Origin: Planococcus sp. CP5-4_YE
GTDB lineage: Bacteria; Bacillota; Bacilli; Bacillales_A; Planococcaceae
Assembly: GCF_019042655.1 (NCBI RefSeq)
Contig: NZ_JAHPZO010000014.1
Coordinates: 1-64,000, forward strand
Direction of reading: 5' to 3'
Length of the DNA: 64,000 bases
Within the stretch, counting starts at the first letter, position 1. Every line of letters begins with the position of its first letter. Of the stretch, positions 9,898 to 18,874 are shown one piece after another. The notes beneath the pieces are model-generated. The model had not been told where the DNA came from. It did no database searches and saw only the letters and a program-made list of their open reading frames with translations. Made by a program: the position numbers and the translations under genes.

Positions 9898-11367
9898 TTA
9901 TTTGTTCGTGAATTCTTGAACCGATTCCCGTACTTCCTGGATATTCCGCATTTTATTGCTCCAACATTTTTCGCTTAAATCAACCGGGTATTCTTCTGGA
10001 TTAAGCGACCGTTTGTATTCCTCCCACAGCAAATCGAGCGTTCCTACCGCATACTTCTGTATTTCCTTTAGCGGCGGGTTTTCGTAGATGACTTGGCCTG
10101 CTTTGATGACTTGTTGATGAATATTGACGGCATCAAAGTTGGTGACGAACTTCGATACAAATGTATGGACTGGGTGGAACATTTTTAAACGTTCTTCGGA
10201 ATCAGGGTTTTCGTCGTGCATCGTAATGTAATCACCTTCTGATTTTCCATTTTCCCTATCTATAATCCGGTAAACGTTTTTCAACCCGGGAGTCGTCACT
10301 TTTTCCGCATTGCCGGAGATCTTGATGGTGTCTTCCATTTCGCCCGCACTATTTTCGATCGAGACAAGTTTATACACAGCGCCTAGCGCCGGCTGGTCAT
10401 AAGCAGTAATAAGTTTCGTTCCGATTCCCCATGCATCGACGCGTGCTCCCTGTGCTTTCAAGTTGAGAATGGTGTATTCATCCAAATCGTTGGAAACGAC
10501 TACTTCGGTGTCAGGGAATCCTGCCTCATCGAGCATTTTCCGTGCCGCTTTGGATAAAAAGGCGATATCGCCGCTGTCCAGGCGTATGCCGCGGAAATTG
10601 ATTTTGTCCCCTAGCTCCTTCGCCACTTGGATGGCGATTGGCAAGCCCGATTTCAAGGTGTCATAAGTATCGACCAAAAAGACGCATTCACGATGGCGCT
10701 TCGCATAGGCATGGAACGCCTCGTACTCGTCTTTATAGGCTTGGATCATAGAATGGGCATGGGTACCGGCTGCTGGAATGCCGAATAGTTTAGCGGCACG
10801 GGTGTTGCTGGTCGCTTCCAAACCGCCGATAAATGCGGCACGGGTTCCCCAAATCGCCGCATCCATTTCCTGTGCGCGGCGCGTGCCGAATTCCATCACC
10901 CGTTCTGTGCCAACAACCTGCTTGATACGGCTCGCTTTGGTGGCAATCAAAGTTTGGTAATTGACGATATTAAGCAGTGCCGTCTCGACCAATTGCGCTT
11001 CCAAAAGAGGCGCTTCGATGCGAATCAGCGGTTCATTTTGAAATACAAGCTCGCCTTCGACCACTGAATAGGCGTCTCCTGTAAAACGAACTTCTTTCAA
11101 ATAATCAAGAAAGTCATCCCGATAGCCAAGTTCATCACGTAAATATGTGATATCACTTTCCGAAAAATGGAAGTTTTTTAAATAATCGAGTACTCGCTCA
11201 AGCCCCGCAAATGTGGCATAACCATTGCCGAATGGCAATTTCCTGAAAAATAACTCAAAAACTGCCTTTCGTTCGTGCATCCCATCCGCCCAATAAGTTT
11301 CCGCCATATTGATTTGGTATAGATCGGTATGTAATGCCAAGCTATCATCTGCATAACGCGTTTCCAC
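9898..11367 (-). CDS. pncB: nicotinate phosphoribosyltransferase
   Basis: PncB makes nicotinate mononucleotide from nicotinate and PRPP with ATP. The 489-residue protein has the family start ([13 protein letters not shown]), the EFGTRRAQ and GTHAHS phosphoribosyltransferase segments, and a long Firmicute-type C-terminal region. The start codon is GTG at 11367 with AAGGGG eight bases upstream. It is the first gene of a two-gene operon with nadE. A palindrome over its promoter suggests repression by a niacin- or NAD-responsive regulator. Confidence 0.94.
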   Translation of the reverse strand: METRYADDSLALHTDLYQINMAETYWADGMHERKAVFELFFRKLPFGNGYATFAGLERVLDYLKNFHFSESDITYLRDELGYRDDFLDYLKEVRFTGDAYSVVEGELVFQNEPLIRIEAPLLEAQLVETALLNIVNYQTLIATKASRIKQVVGTERVMEFGTRRAQEMDAAIWGTRAAFIGGLEATSNTRAAKLFGIPAAGTHAHSMIQAYKDEYEAFHAYAKRHRECVFLVDTYDTLKSGLPIAIQVAKELGDKINFRGIRLDSGDIAFLSKAARKMLDEAGFPDTEVVVSNDLDEYTILNLKAQGARVDAWGIGTKLITAYDQPALGAVYKLVSIENSAGEMEDTIKISGNAEKVTTPGLKNVYRIIDRENGKSEGDYITMHDENPDSEERLKMFHPVHTFVSKFVTNFDAVNIHQQVIKAGQVIYENPPLKEIQKYAVGTLDLLWEEYKRSLNPEEYPVDLSEKCWSNKMRNIQEVRESVQEFTNK

Positions 11368-11399
11368 AAAAATCCCCTTCTTCCACAGTAATGACTATC

Positions 11400-11429
11400 A
11401 TTATACATCAAATTCCTTATTTTATAAGG
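11400..11429 (-). promoter_or_regulatory. pncB promoter region with palindromic operator candidate
   Basis: A perfect -10 box TATAAT is at 11405-11400 on the minus strand. The -35 region is weak and overlaps a perfect palindrome CCTTAT-TTT-ATAAGG (11415-11429). Such a site is a plausible operator for an NAD-pathway repressor, but I do not recognise it as a known NiaR or NrtR motif. Confidence 0.45.
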
Positions 11430-11486
11430 TGATGAATTGCCGCATAAGCCATGTCATTGACATATACCCAAAAATATGAGATGGTA

Positions 11487-11745
11487 TTCAGAGTTAACTA
11501 CGAGGTAACATATAAATTTTGATGACTGGCATTCTACGCAATGTTTTTGAAGATACTTATTCACACTGGCGCGATTACAGGATCGCAAGGACGTAAAAGA
11601 AGGCAGGGTTTACGTTGCTTAAGTTTAAAGCACCCAGTGGAACTATTACCGCGGCAATGAAAGTAAACACTTTCAATGGAAATGATTCCCCGTTCGTTAC
11701 GGGTTAATATTTAAGTCAAAACACATGATTGTTACCTAAATAAAC
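11487..11745 (+). ncRNA. candidate structured RNA of unknown family
   Basis: This gene-free stretch has a run of perfect short inverted repeats: GCGAT/ATCGC (11571-11586), ACGTAAA/TTTACGT (11591-11615), GCTT/AAGC (11617-11631), TGAAAGT/ACTTTCA (11658-11675) and CCCG/CGGG (11689-11703). A weak promoter TTCAGA-18-TATAAA (11487-11516) precedes it and a terminator hairpin follows at 11747-11780. Two short frames, a 24-codon one starting near 11520 and a 30-codon one starting near 11615, lack good ribosome sites. I do not recognise the RNA. It could be a small RNA, an orphaned leader or a decayed element. Confidence 0.3.
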
Positions 11746-11780
11746 AAAGGGCTGTTCTCAAATGAGGGCAGCCCTTTTCC
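11746..11780. terminator. orphan bidirectional terminator hairpin
   Basis: Arms AAAGGGCTG and CAGCCCTTT enclose a 14-base loop, with TTTTCC after it on the plus strand and TTTGTTTATTT on the minus strand. No plus-strand gene ends here. It either backs up the ilvD terminator or ends the candidate RNA. Confidence 0.7.
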
Positions 11781-11797
11781 AGTTGCTACACGATTTA

Positions 11798-11842
11798 AAA
11801 GCAGCGCCGATTCCGTTTTATCCCGGAATCGACGCTGCTTTT
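11798..11842 (-). terminator. ilvD terminator
   Basis: A long stem (AAAAGCAGCGTCGATTCCG with its near-perfect complement) ends in TTTT on the minus strand, just after the ilvD stop. Confidence 0.85.
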
Positions 11843-11846
11843 ACTA

Positions 11847-13532
11847 TTATCGGTTCAAATAATCCGTAACGGCTCCTTTGGATGAGCAAGAAACATTATG
11901 TGCATATTTTCCGAGAACGCCTTTGCGGTGAAGTGGTGGCGCAATCCATTCGCTTCTGCGCTTTTCGAGTTCTTCTTCAGAAACGTCCATGGAGATTTCC
12001 TGCAGATCCGAATCGATTGTCACCATGTCACCTTCTTGGAGCAAAGCGATTGGGCCGCCCGACTGCGCTTCCGGTGAAATATGGCCGACGACCAGGCCGT
12101 GCGTGCCGCCCGAGAACCTTCCATCGGTCAGGAGCGCAACGGATTCGCCCATGCCTTTTCCGACGAGGATTGCAGAAATCGACAGCATTTCCGGCATGCC
12201 TGGACCGCCTTTTGGCCCGACATAGCGGATGACCAATACATCGCCATCGTTTATTTCGTTCGCCATGACCGCTGCAGTCGCTTCTTTTTCATTATCAAAA
12301 ACGCGGGCCGGGCCTGTATGGCGGTTGACTTTGACGCCCGATACTTTGGCGACGGCGCCTGTCGGAGACAAATTGCCTTTTAGGACAATCAGCGGGCCGT
12401 CTTTTCGTTTCGGGTTGTCGAACGGCATGATGACATCTTGCCCTTCTGTCAGGCTAGGTGCTTCCTGCAAGTTTTGCGCGACGGTTTTGCCGGTGACCGT
12501 CATGCAATCGCCGTGCAAATAGCCCGCTTCGAGCAACATCTTCATGACTGCTTGAACGCCGCCGACGCGGTGAAGGTCCTGCATGACGTATTTGCCGCTC
12601 GGTTTCAGGTCCGCGATATGCGGCACCGTTTTTTGCAGGCGGTTGAAGTCATCGATTGTCAAATCCACTTCCGCAGCGTGCGCGATCGCAAGCAAGTGAA
12701 GGATGGCATTGGTTGAGCCGCCAAGCGCCATGACGACCGTGATGGCATTTTCGAACGCTTCTTTGGTCATGATGTCTTTCGGATAGATGCCAATCTCCAG
12801 CAAATTATGCACCGCAGCACCCGCCGCTTCACAGTCCGCTTCTTTGTACTCGGACACTGCAGGGTTTGAAGAACTTCCAGGCAAGCTCATGCCCATCGCT
12901 TCAGCAGCAGAAGCCATCGTGTTCGCCGTATACATGCCTCCGCATGAACCCGCACCAGGGCATGCGCTGCATTCAATTCTACGCAGCGCCGCGTCGTCGA
13001 TGGTGCCGTTATTATGCTGGCCAACACCTTCAAAGACGGAAACGATGTCGATATCCTGGCTATTATAGCGCCCTGCTGCGATGGTGCCGCCGTAAACGAA
13101 TACTGCCGGCACTTCGGAATTGGCGATGGCAATCAAACAACCCGGGATGTTTTTATCGCAGCCGCCGATTGCGACAAGCCCGTCCAGGCTTTCTGCGCCG
13201 ACAACCGTTTCAATAGAATCCGCGATGACGTCGCGGCTCGAGAGTGAATACTTCATGCCTTCCGTACCCATCGAAATTCCGTCAGAAACGGTGATGGTGT
13301 TGAAGATGAACGGGACAGCCCCGGCTCCTTGAGCACCTTTTTTCGCGGCTCTCGCCAGTTCGTCGATATGTATATTACACGGTGTGACTTCGCTCCATGT
13401 GCTTGCGATGCCGACCATTGGCTGCTCGAAGCCTTCATCCGTCACTCCGACCGCCCGCAGCATGGCCCGGTTCGGGGCTTTCATCGGCCCTTCGCTGAAT
13501 ACTTTGCTGTTGATGCGCAAATCCTTCTTCAT
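11847..13532 (-). CDS. ilvD: dihydroxy-acid dehydratase
   Basis: IlvD dehydrates 2,3-dihydroxy-isovalerate and -methylvalerate to the keto acids of valine and isoleucine. The 561-residue length matches the family. Three cysteines in the positions of [2Fe-2S]-type enzymes are present: Cys52 (TPCNIH), Cys125 (GGCDKNIPG) and Cys197 ([12 protein letters not shown]). The ATG at 13532 has AAAGGATAGGA upstream. It stands alone with its own promoter and terminator; the other ilv-leu genes are not in this window. Confidence 0.96.
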   Translation of the reverse strand: MKKDLRINSKVFSEGPMKAPNRAMLRAVGVTDEGFEQPMVGIASTWSEVTPCNIHIDELARAAKKGAQGAGAVPFIFNTITVSDGISMGTEGMKYSLSSRDVIADSIETVVGAESLDGLVAIGGCDKNIPGCLIAIANSEVPAVFVYGGTIAAGRYNSQDIDIVSVFEGVGQHNNGTIDDAALRRIECSACPGAGSCGGMYTANTMASAAEAMGMSLPGSSSNPAVSEYKEADCEAAGAAVHNLLEIGIYPKDIMTKEAFENAITVVMALGGSTNAILHLLAIAHAAEVDLTIDDFNRLQKTVPHIADLKPSGKYVMQDLHRVGGVQAVMKMLLEAGYLHGDCMTVTGKTVAQNLQEAPSLTEGQDVIMPFDNPKRKDGPLIVLKGNLSPTGAVAKVSGVKVNRHTGPARVFDNEKEATAAVMANEINDGDVLVIRYVGPKGGPGMPEMLSISAILVGKGMGESVALLTDGRFSGGTHGLVVGHISPEAQSGGPIALLQEGDMVTIDSDLQEISMDVSEEELEKRRSEWIAPPLHRKGVLGKYAHNVSCSSKGAVTDYLNR

Positions 13533-13664
13533 AAGTATCCTATCCTTTCTTTTCTATGTATCTGCTACTTGGATTCACAGGGCACTCAATGAATTTGACC
13601 GGCCCGTAAGATCGACTAGCCACCAGCCAGGAAATAATTTTCCGGCTGATTTGAGTTTCTCTTT

Positions 13665-13692
13665 ATTATAGAGGACATTTTTCAGAATTCAA
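13665..13692 (-). promoter_or_regulatory. ilvD promoter with CodY-like sequence
   Basis: The -35 TTGAAT (13692-13687), 16-base spacer and perfect -10 TATAAT (13670-13665) form a good sigma-A promoter. The spacer contains TTCTGAAAAAT, matching the right half and centre of the CodY consensus AATTTTCWGAAAATT, about 10 of 15 positions overall. CodY control of ilv genes is usual in Firmicutes; here the site is only suggestive. Confidence 0.55.
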
Positions 13693-13830
13693 TGAATAAA
13701 ACAATAATTAATAATGATATTTTACAATTCGTCACAGATATTCTATATGTATCCGCTCTCATTTGATATAAAAGCATTCCTCCTATTATCCACATCATTC
13801 AATAGCCAATTTTACATAGTGTGCTATAAC
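13693..13830. other. AT-rich intergenic stretch
   Basis: The gap between ilvD and the aldehyde dehydrogenase operon end holds the ilvD promoter at its left and the operon terminator at its right. I see no gene or T-box leader in it. Confidence 0.5.
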
Positions 13831-13863
13831 AATTAAAAAGCACATAGCTCATCTGCTATGCGC
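13831..13863 (-). terminator. terminator of the putative ectoine-catabolism operon
   Basis: Arms GCGCATAGC and GCTATGTGC (one mismatch) are followed by TTTTTAATT on the minus strand, 13 bases after the aldehyde dehydrogenase stop. Confidence 0.8.
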
Positions 13864-13875
13864 TCCCTCTTTAAA

Positions 13876-15312
13876 CTATCCCAATTTAAAGCAGACCACT
13901 TTCGTATCGGTCATTTCCTGGATGGCAAATTTGACGCCTTCCCTGCCGAGCCCAGATTGCTTAACGCCGCCGAATGGCATGGCATCAATCCGGAAATCGC
14001 TGCTGTCGTTGATCATGACGCCTCCAACTTCGAGTTCTTCGATCGCACGGTGGGCATGGTCAAGATTTTTTGTAAAGATCCCTGCCTGCAGTCCATAATC
14101 GACGGCATTCGCCCGCTCGATCGCTTCATCTAAATCAGCCACTCGATAAAGCAATACGACCGGCCCGAAGATTTCTTCTGCAGCGAGCGCACAGTCTTCC
14201 GGCACATCGGTAAGTACTGTTGGTGAATAGAAAGCACCGTCCCGTTCCCCCCCAGTTTCAAGTGTCGCGCCTTTATCCAGCGCTTCTTGGACCAGCCCTT
14301 CGACGCGCTTCGCTTCTTTTCCTGTAATCAACGGACCCATATCTGTTAGTTCGGATTGTTTATCGCCGACGACATAGCGTTCGGTTTGTTCAATAAATTG
14401 TTCTTTGAATGAATCGAATACACCGTCTTCGATATAAACCCGCTGGACGCCAAGGCAGTTTTGCCCGGCTGCCCAAAATGCGCCAGAAACACAAGAAGCT
14501 ATTGCATCTTCCACATCGGCGTCTTGCAGGACAATGACGGGCGAATTTGAGCCAAGTTCCATACCTATTTTTTTCAATCCTGCTTTTTTGGTGATCGCAA
14601 GCCCGGTCTCGACACCTCCGGTAAAGCTGATCATTCGGACAGCTGGGTGTTCGACTAAGACATCGCCGATCTCTCCGCCTCTTCCCGTAATAACAGAAAG
14701 GATTTTTTCCGGCAAGCCCGCTTGCGAAAAAGCTTTCGCCAATAATAGCGCACTGAGCGGCGTGACAGTCGCCGGCTTAACGATGATGGCATTGCCCGAT
14801 GCAATGGCCGGGCCGACTTTATGCGCTACCAGGTTCAGCGGGTCGTTGAATGGCGTGATCGCTCCGATGATGCCGAGCGGAAAGCGCCGGTAATAGCCGA
14901 CTTTTCCGATTCCGCCGGGCGATTGGTCGAACGGAATCGTCTCGCCGGTGATGCGCCTCGCTTCTTCTGCGCTCAAGCGCAATGTTTCAACTGCCCGCCC
15001 CACTTCTTTCCGTGCTTCGCGAATGGTTTTGCTGCTTTCTTTGGCGATGGTGCGCGCATAATGTTCTGTGTTTGATTCGATATAATCCGCTGCTTTCCCG
15101 ATAATTTGCATGCGTTCGACCACAGGCATCCGTGCAGCAATTTCTGCACCTGATTTGGCTGCCTCGATACACGCCTTCATATCTTCCTTTGTTGCAGCAG
15201 GCACACGGTCGACAAGCGATCCGTCCTGAGGGTCGGTGACATCAATCCATTGTTTACCGTCTACCCATTCACCTGCCAGAAACATTTTCCGTCCTTCAAC
15301 ATGCGTCGCCAT
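13876..15312 (-). CDS. NAD(P)-dependent aldehyde dehydrogenase, probable aspartate-semialdehyde oxidiser (DoeC-like role)
   Basis: The 478-residue protein has all features of the aldehyde dehydrogenase superfamily: Asn156 in ITPFNDP, general base Glu252 in MELGSNSP and catalytic Cys286 in GQNCLGVQ. It resembles the branch containing lactaldehyde, phosphonoacetaldehyde and succinate-semialdehyde dehydrogenases. AGGAGG precedes its ATG and it starts 15 bases after the homoserine dehydrogenase. It is the last gene of the operon headed by an ectoine hydrolase, so oxidation of aspartate semialdehyde to aspartate is the likeliest reaction. That is inferred from context; sequence alone gives only the superfamily. 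Confidence 0.8.
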   Translation of the reverse strand: MATHVEGRKMFLAGEWVDGKQWIDVTDPQDGSLVDRVPAATKEDMKACIEAAKSGAEIAARMPVVERMQIIGKAADYIESNTEHYARTIAKESSKTIREARKEVGRAVETLRLSAEEARRITGETIPFDQSPGGIGKVGYYRRFPLGIIGAITPFNDPLNLVAHKVGPAIASGNAIIVKPATVTPLSALLLAKAFSQAGLPEKILSVITGRGGEIGDVLVEHPAVRMISFTGGVETGLAITKKAGLKKIGMELGSNSPVIVLQDADVEDAIASCVSGAFWAAGQNCLGVQRVYIEDGVFDSFKEQFIEQTERYVVGDKQSELTDMGPLITGKEAKRVEGLVQEALDKGATLETGGERDGAFYSPTVLTDVPEDCALAAEEIFGPVVLLYRVADLDEAIERANAVDYGLQAGIFTKNLDHAHRAIEELEVGGVMINDSSDFRIDAMPFGGVKQSGLGREGVKFAIQEMTDTKVVCFKLG

Positions 15313-15327
15313 CTAATCTGCCTCCTT

Positions 15328-16380
15328 TCATGACCGCACCGCTTCTCTGGCCTTTGCGATCGTCAATAAGTCGATGAGCAAGGAAAAGCCGGTTTCCGTC
15401 TTGCCGGCTCCTGCGCCGCTCAAGGTGACCGGCCCCAACAGGTCGGTCTCGTAAGTGATGGCATTGAGTGCTCCTGAAACGGAAGCGAGCGGGTCGTCCA
15501 GTGGCACTTTTTCCACTGACACTTTCGCTGAAACCAGTCCTTTTTCTTTTTTTGCTGTGGCTACCAGCTTCCAGCGCTTTCCTTCCGTGCGTGCTTGCTC
15601 GATCAGTTCCGGGGTCATTTGCGAGATGCCCGTGCATTCGACGTCTTCGACCGATAAAGGCATGCCCATGACATGCTGCGCGAGAATGACGATTTTATAA
15701 CGCGCATCAAGCCCTTCGACATCACTCGTCGGATCCGCTTCCGCATAGCCAAGCTGTTGTGCTTCCTTGAGCGCCGATTCGTAGCTCTCGCCTTCATCCA
15801 TGCGCATGAGCATGAAATTTGTCGTGCCGTTTAAGATGCCGCGAATTTCGGTGATATCATTTCCGGCAAGTGCGAGTTTCGGCATTCGTAGTGCAGGCGT
15901 ACCACTCATGACCGTCCCTTCGAAGCCCCAGGAGACATTGTGCTTGTCCGCCAATGCCGTTAGCTCCTGATAAGCGAGCGCAACTGGCCCTTTATTGGTC
16001 ATGACAACATTCTTGCCGCTTTGGAAAGCTGCGCGGCAATGGTCAATTGCCGGCTGGCCGGTTTTCACGTCGGTATAAGACACTTCGACCACGGTGTCGG
16101 CATTCGATTGCCGGATTGTCTCCAGGCTGTTCCATCCGGTGACGAGCCCTTCTGTTTTCGGGTAGCTTTCCAAACTTCCGGTCTTTTGTACAGTGTCCAA
16201 AACCGTTTCAAAATCGAGCCCATCCGGATGATATAACGAGCCTTTCTTGAAATCGGATATCGCGACGACTTTCGCTTCGAACCCTTCTTGGTCCTTCAAA
16301 CTTTGTCGTTTATTGTACAGAATTTCAGCGAGCCCTTGGCCGACGACGCCGAATCCGATAAATGCCAGTTTATGTGTCAT
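15328..16380 (-). CDS. homoserine dehydrogenase, short form without ACT domain
   Basis: The 350-residue protein has an N-terminal Rossmann motif GFGVVGQG (residues 8-15), a segment NKGPVA for cofactor and substrate binding, the dimerisation/catalytic core with GILNGTTNFML and the family signature region around LGYAEADPTSDVEGLDA. It stops after the catalytic domain and lacks the C-terminal ACT domain that gives threonine feedback in biosynthetic Hom. It interconverts aspartate semialdehyde and homoserine. AGGAGGG lies six bases before the ATG. Placement among ectoine-degradation genes rather than with thrBC suggests a catabolic job, either oxidising homoserine or draining aspartate semialdehyde. 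The direction is not known. Confidence 0.82.
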   Translation of the reverse strand: MTHKLAFIGFGVVGQGLAEILYNKRQSLKDQEGFEAKVVAISDFKKGSLYHPDGLDFETVLDTVQKTGSLESYPKTEGLVTGWNSLETIRQSNADTVVEVSYTDVKTGQPAIDHCRAAFQSGKNVVMTNKGPVALAYQELTALADKHNVSWGFEGTVMSGTPALRMPKLALAGNDITEIRGILNGTTNFMLMRMDEGESYESALKEAQQLGYAEADPTSDVEGLDARYKIVILAQHVMGMPLSVEDVECTGISQMTPELIEQARTEGKRWKLVATAKKEKGLVSAKVSVEKVPLDDPLASVSGALNAITYETDLLGPVTLSGAGAGKTETGFSLLIDLLTIAKAREAVRS

Positions 16381-16410
16381 GCTTTCCCTCCTGTTCTCCT
16401 TGCCGCCTGT

Positions 16411-17613
16411 TCACGTGAAAAAGCCGATTGCCGCGTTCGCTAAAATGGCAGCGCCAAGCGGCAAACTGCGTTCATCGATGTCGAAATGCGGCGTATGCAA
16501 ATCCCGCTCGATTCCGTCATCCAGCGAACAGCCGAGGAAAAACATCGCTCCCGGCAGCTGCTGCGTGACGTATGCAAAATCTTCGCCTCCCATACCGAAC
16601 GCTTGATGAATGAATCTAACAGATGGATCCGTTTTTTGGATGGCTTCTGCGATTTGTTCATTCACATGTCGATCATTGACTAGCGCCGGTTCTCCCCTTT
16701 GGTAATGAAAGGAATAATCGCCGCCCAAATGTTTCGCCAATGCGAAGGCATCACGGATTTCTGTTTCGAGCAGATCACGCGTATTGGCTGAGTAGCTCCT
16801 GACTGTGCCTTCCATTTGAACTTCGTGCGGGATGATATTGCTGGCAGTTCCTGCATGGATTTGCCCGACACTGACAACTGCGGGCTCAAGTGCCGATATT
16901 TTCCGGGGCACGATGCCGTGCAGCGCCTGCAAAATGAGGCCGAGCATCCAAGTTGGGTCGCTGCCGAGTTCTGGATAGGCACCGTGCCCGCCCGTCCCGG
17001 AGATTACGCCATGAAAGACATCGACGTTCGCCATGCTGATGCCGTCATGCAATTGCACTTCCCCTACAGCCAGCCAGGGGCACATATGGAGGGCAATCGC
17101 CAGCTCCACGCCGTCATATGCACCTGCTTGCAGCAAATAAGGCGACCCTGACATGGAATCCTCATCAATTGTTTCTTCTGCAGGCTGGAAAATGAATTTA
17201 ACCGTCCCGTTCCATTGCTCCGCCCGGTAATATTCTGCGAGAAGCGAAGCCGCGCCGAGCAGGATGGCGGCATGCGCATCGTGTCCACAGGCATGCATAA
17301 CTCCAGGGGTTTTCGACCGGTAATCACATGTATTCGCTTCGTCGATGGGCAAAGCATCGATATCCGCACGCAATGCTATTACCGGGCCCTCGCCTTTTCC
17401 GAGCGTTGCGATCACGCTTGTCTCTAAGCCGATCCCCCGCTCAACGGCAATGCCATCAATCGTTGACAAAACCGATGCGATAAAATCCGCCGTCTGGAAT
17501 TCCTGGAAGCTCAGTTCCGGGAATTGGTGCAGCGTCCGCCGCCATTCGCTAAGTTTTCCGTTCATTTTCTCCGCTGCCTTCAGAAGTCTATCTTTGTCCT
17601 GCATGTTGTTCAC
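16411..17613 (-). CDS. M20-family amidohydrolase, candidate N-acetyl-diaminobutyrate deacetylase
   Basis: The 400-residue protein belongs to the M20D amidohydrolases (hippurate hydrolase and N-acetyl-diaminopimelate deacetylase group). Visible motifs are HACGHDAHAA (about 111-120) with metal-binding Cys/His, FQPAEET with the catalytic Glu, the dimerisation domain beginning near residue 190, and GMGGEDFAYV near the end. The start is a GTG at 17613; an ATG nine bases later is the alternative. It starts 11 bases after the PLP enzyme gene. In an ectoine operon that lacks a DoeB (AstE-type) deacetylase, removal of the acetyl group from N-acetyl-2,4-diaminobutyrate is a natural role, but this is inference. 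Confidence 0.8.
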   Translation of the reverse strand: MNNMQDKDRLLKAAEKMNGKLSEWRRTLHQFPELSFQEFQTADFIASVLSTIDGIAVERGIGLETSVIATLGKGEGPVIALRADIDALPIDEANTCDYRSKTPGVMHACGHDAHAAILLGAASLLAEYYRAEQWNGTVKFIFQPAEETIDEDSMSGSPYLLQAGAYDGVELAIALHMCPWLAVGEVQLHDGISMANVDVFHGVISGTGGHGAYPELGSDPTWMLGLILQALHGIVPRKISALEPAVVSVGQIHAGTASNIIPHEVQMEGTVRSYSANTRDLLETEIRDAFALAKHLGGDYSFHYQRGEPALVNDRHVNEQIAEAIQKTDPSVRFIHQAFGMGGEDFAYVTQQLPGAMFFLGCSLDDGIERDLHTPHFDIDERSLPLGAAILANAAIGFFT

Positions 17614-17624
17614 CGGCTTTCCGA

Positions 17625-18824
17625 TTAGACGTTCATCACCGTTTCGACGTGCTGGAACGCCTGCTCAAAATCGTTGATAATGTCTTCGATTTCCTCAATG
17701 CCGCAAGAAACGCGGATCAAGCCTTCCGGAATGCCCATAGCGGCGCGTTCTTCCGGTGTGCATTCCACGTGGCTCGTCGTGCGCGCCGGTCCGACTGTCG
17801 TTTCGACCGCCCCTAGGTTCGCTGCACGGTTTGCGTATTCGAGTTTCGGCAGCAGGTCACGCACCGTATCGACGCCGCCTTTGACCGAGAAGCTCAGCAT
17901 GCCGCCGAAGCCTTTCATCTGGCGTTTGGCGATGTCGTGGTTCGGATGCGTTTCGAGCCCTGGATAAAAGACGTCTTCGACGATGTCTTTTGTCTGCAAG
18001 TATTTGGCGAGCTCCATGGCGTTTTTGCTTTGTTCACGGATGCGCAAATGCAAAGTTTTCATGCCGCGCAGCAATAAATAGGCCGCCATCGGGTCCATCG
18101 TCGCGCCATTAATTTCGCGGTAATGATAAACTTGTTCGACCAGTTCATGCGAGCCGACCAATACGCCGCCGAGTGCATCCGCATGGCCCCCGAGGAATTT
18201 GGTCGCGCTGTGCAACACGAGGTCGACACCGTCTTCTAATGGGTTTTGATTGATCGGCGTGCCGAATGTATTGTCGATGATGACCAGCGCGCCTACTGCG
18301 TGACCTGCTTTTGCCATACGCGCAATGTCCGTGATTTTAACCGTCGGATTGGTCGGCGTCTCCAAATAAAGGATCTTGCAGCCTTTTTGAAGTTCCGCTT
18401 CAATCGCCTCGTGGTCTCCGGTATCGACGAGCGCGACGTCAATCTGTTGGCGCGGCAGGAATTCTGTGAAAATCTTGTTCGTTCCGCCGTACGTATCTTT
18501 GATCGAGACGATGCGGTCGCCAGGCACGAGGAACGTCGCAAGTGTATTGCTGATGGCGGCCATGCCGGTCGAAAAGCTGGTCGCTGCTTCAGCGCCTTCG
18601 AGTAATTTCACTTTGTCTTCGAAAGCCTGAACGGTCGGGTTCGTATTGCGTCCATAAATATGACCTTTTTTCTTGCCGATCGCCACGTCGTACCAATCGT
18701 CCATATCGTCATACGTATAGGCGACGCTCAAGACGACCGGTACTTGCGATGCCCCGTGTGCCAAATATTCTTTTTCTCCGCCCCAGACTGCTCGTGTGGA
18801 TTGATGGATTTTTTTGTTTGTCAT
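17625..18824 (-). CDS. cystathionine gamma-synthase / methionine gamma-lyase family PLP enzyme
   Basis: The 399-residue protein is a fold type I PLP enzyme of the Cys/Met metabolism family. Seen are Tyr57/Arg59 in HIYGRN, the FSTGMAAI loop, Asp184 in IIDNTFGTP and the PLP lysine Lys209 in [16 protein letters not shown], with SHVECTPEE and the C-terminal arginine segment LIRVSCGIE. The ATG at 18824 has GAGGAG upstream; 15 in-frame bases before it are not needed. It lies between the ectoine hydrolase and the M20 gene. Family members catalyse gamma-replacement or gamma-elimination on four-carbon amino acids, so 2,4-diaminobutyrate, homoserine or an acylated form are candidate substrates. Classic methionine or cysteine metabolism is the alternative. 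Confidence 0.85.
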   Translation of the reverse strand: MTNKKIHQSTRAVWGGEKEYLAHGASQVPVVLSVAYTYDDMDDWYDVAIGKKKGHIYGRNTNPTVQAFEDKVKLLEGAEAATSFSTGMAAISNTLATFLVPGDRIVSIKDTYGGTNKIFTEFLPRQQIDVALVDTGDHEAIEAELQKGCKILYLETPTNPTVKITDIARMAKAGHAVGALVIIDNTFGTPINQNPLEDGVDLVLHSATKFLGGHADALGGVLVGSHELVEQVYHYREINGATMDPMAAYLLLRGMKTLHLRIREQSKNAMELAKYLQTKDIVEDVFYPGLETHPNHDIAKRQMKGFGGMLSFSVKGGVDTVRDLLPKLEYANRAANLGAVETTVGPARTTSHVECTPEERAAMGIPEGLIRVSCGIEEIEDIINDFEQAFQHVETVMNV

Positions 18825-18874
18825 AAACTCACTCCTCAAATTTTTTAATGCTTTCAGTTTTTAATTTTTGATGA

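Noticed and set aside
11520..11595. Remnant of a transposase (24-codon frame beginning MTGILRNVFED)
   Set aside because: The frame is too short, with no terminal inverted repeats or recognisable transposase motif; likeness to any IS family is only an impression.
11615..11707. T-box riboswitch suggested by AGTGG...ACCGCGG
   Set aside because: The T-box core should read close to AGGGTGGNACCGCG without the inserted bases, and no stem I features or downstream amino acid gene on the plus strand were seen.
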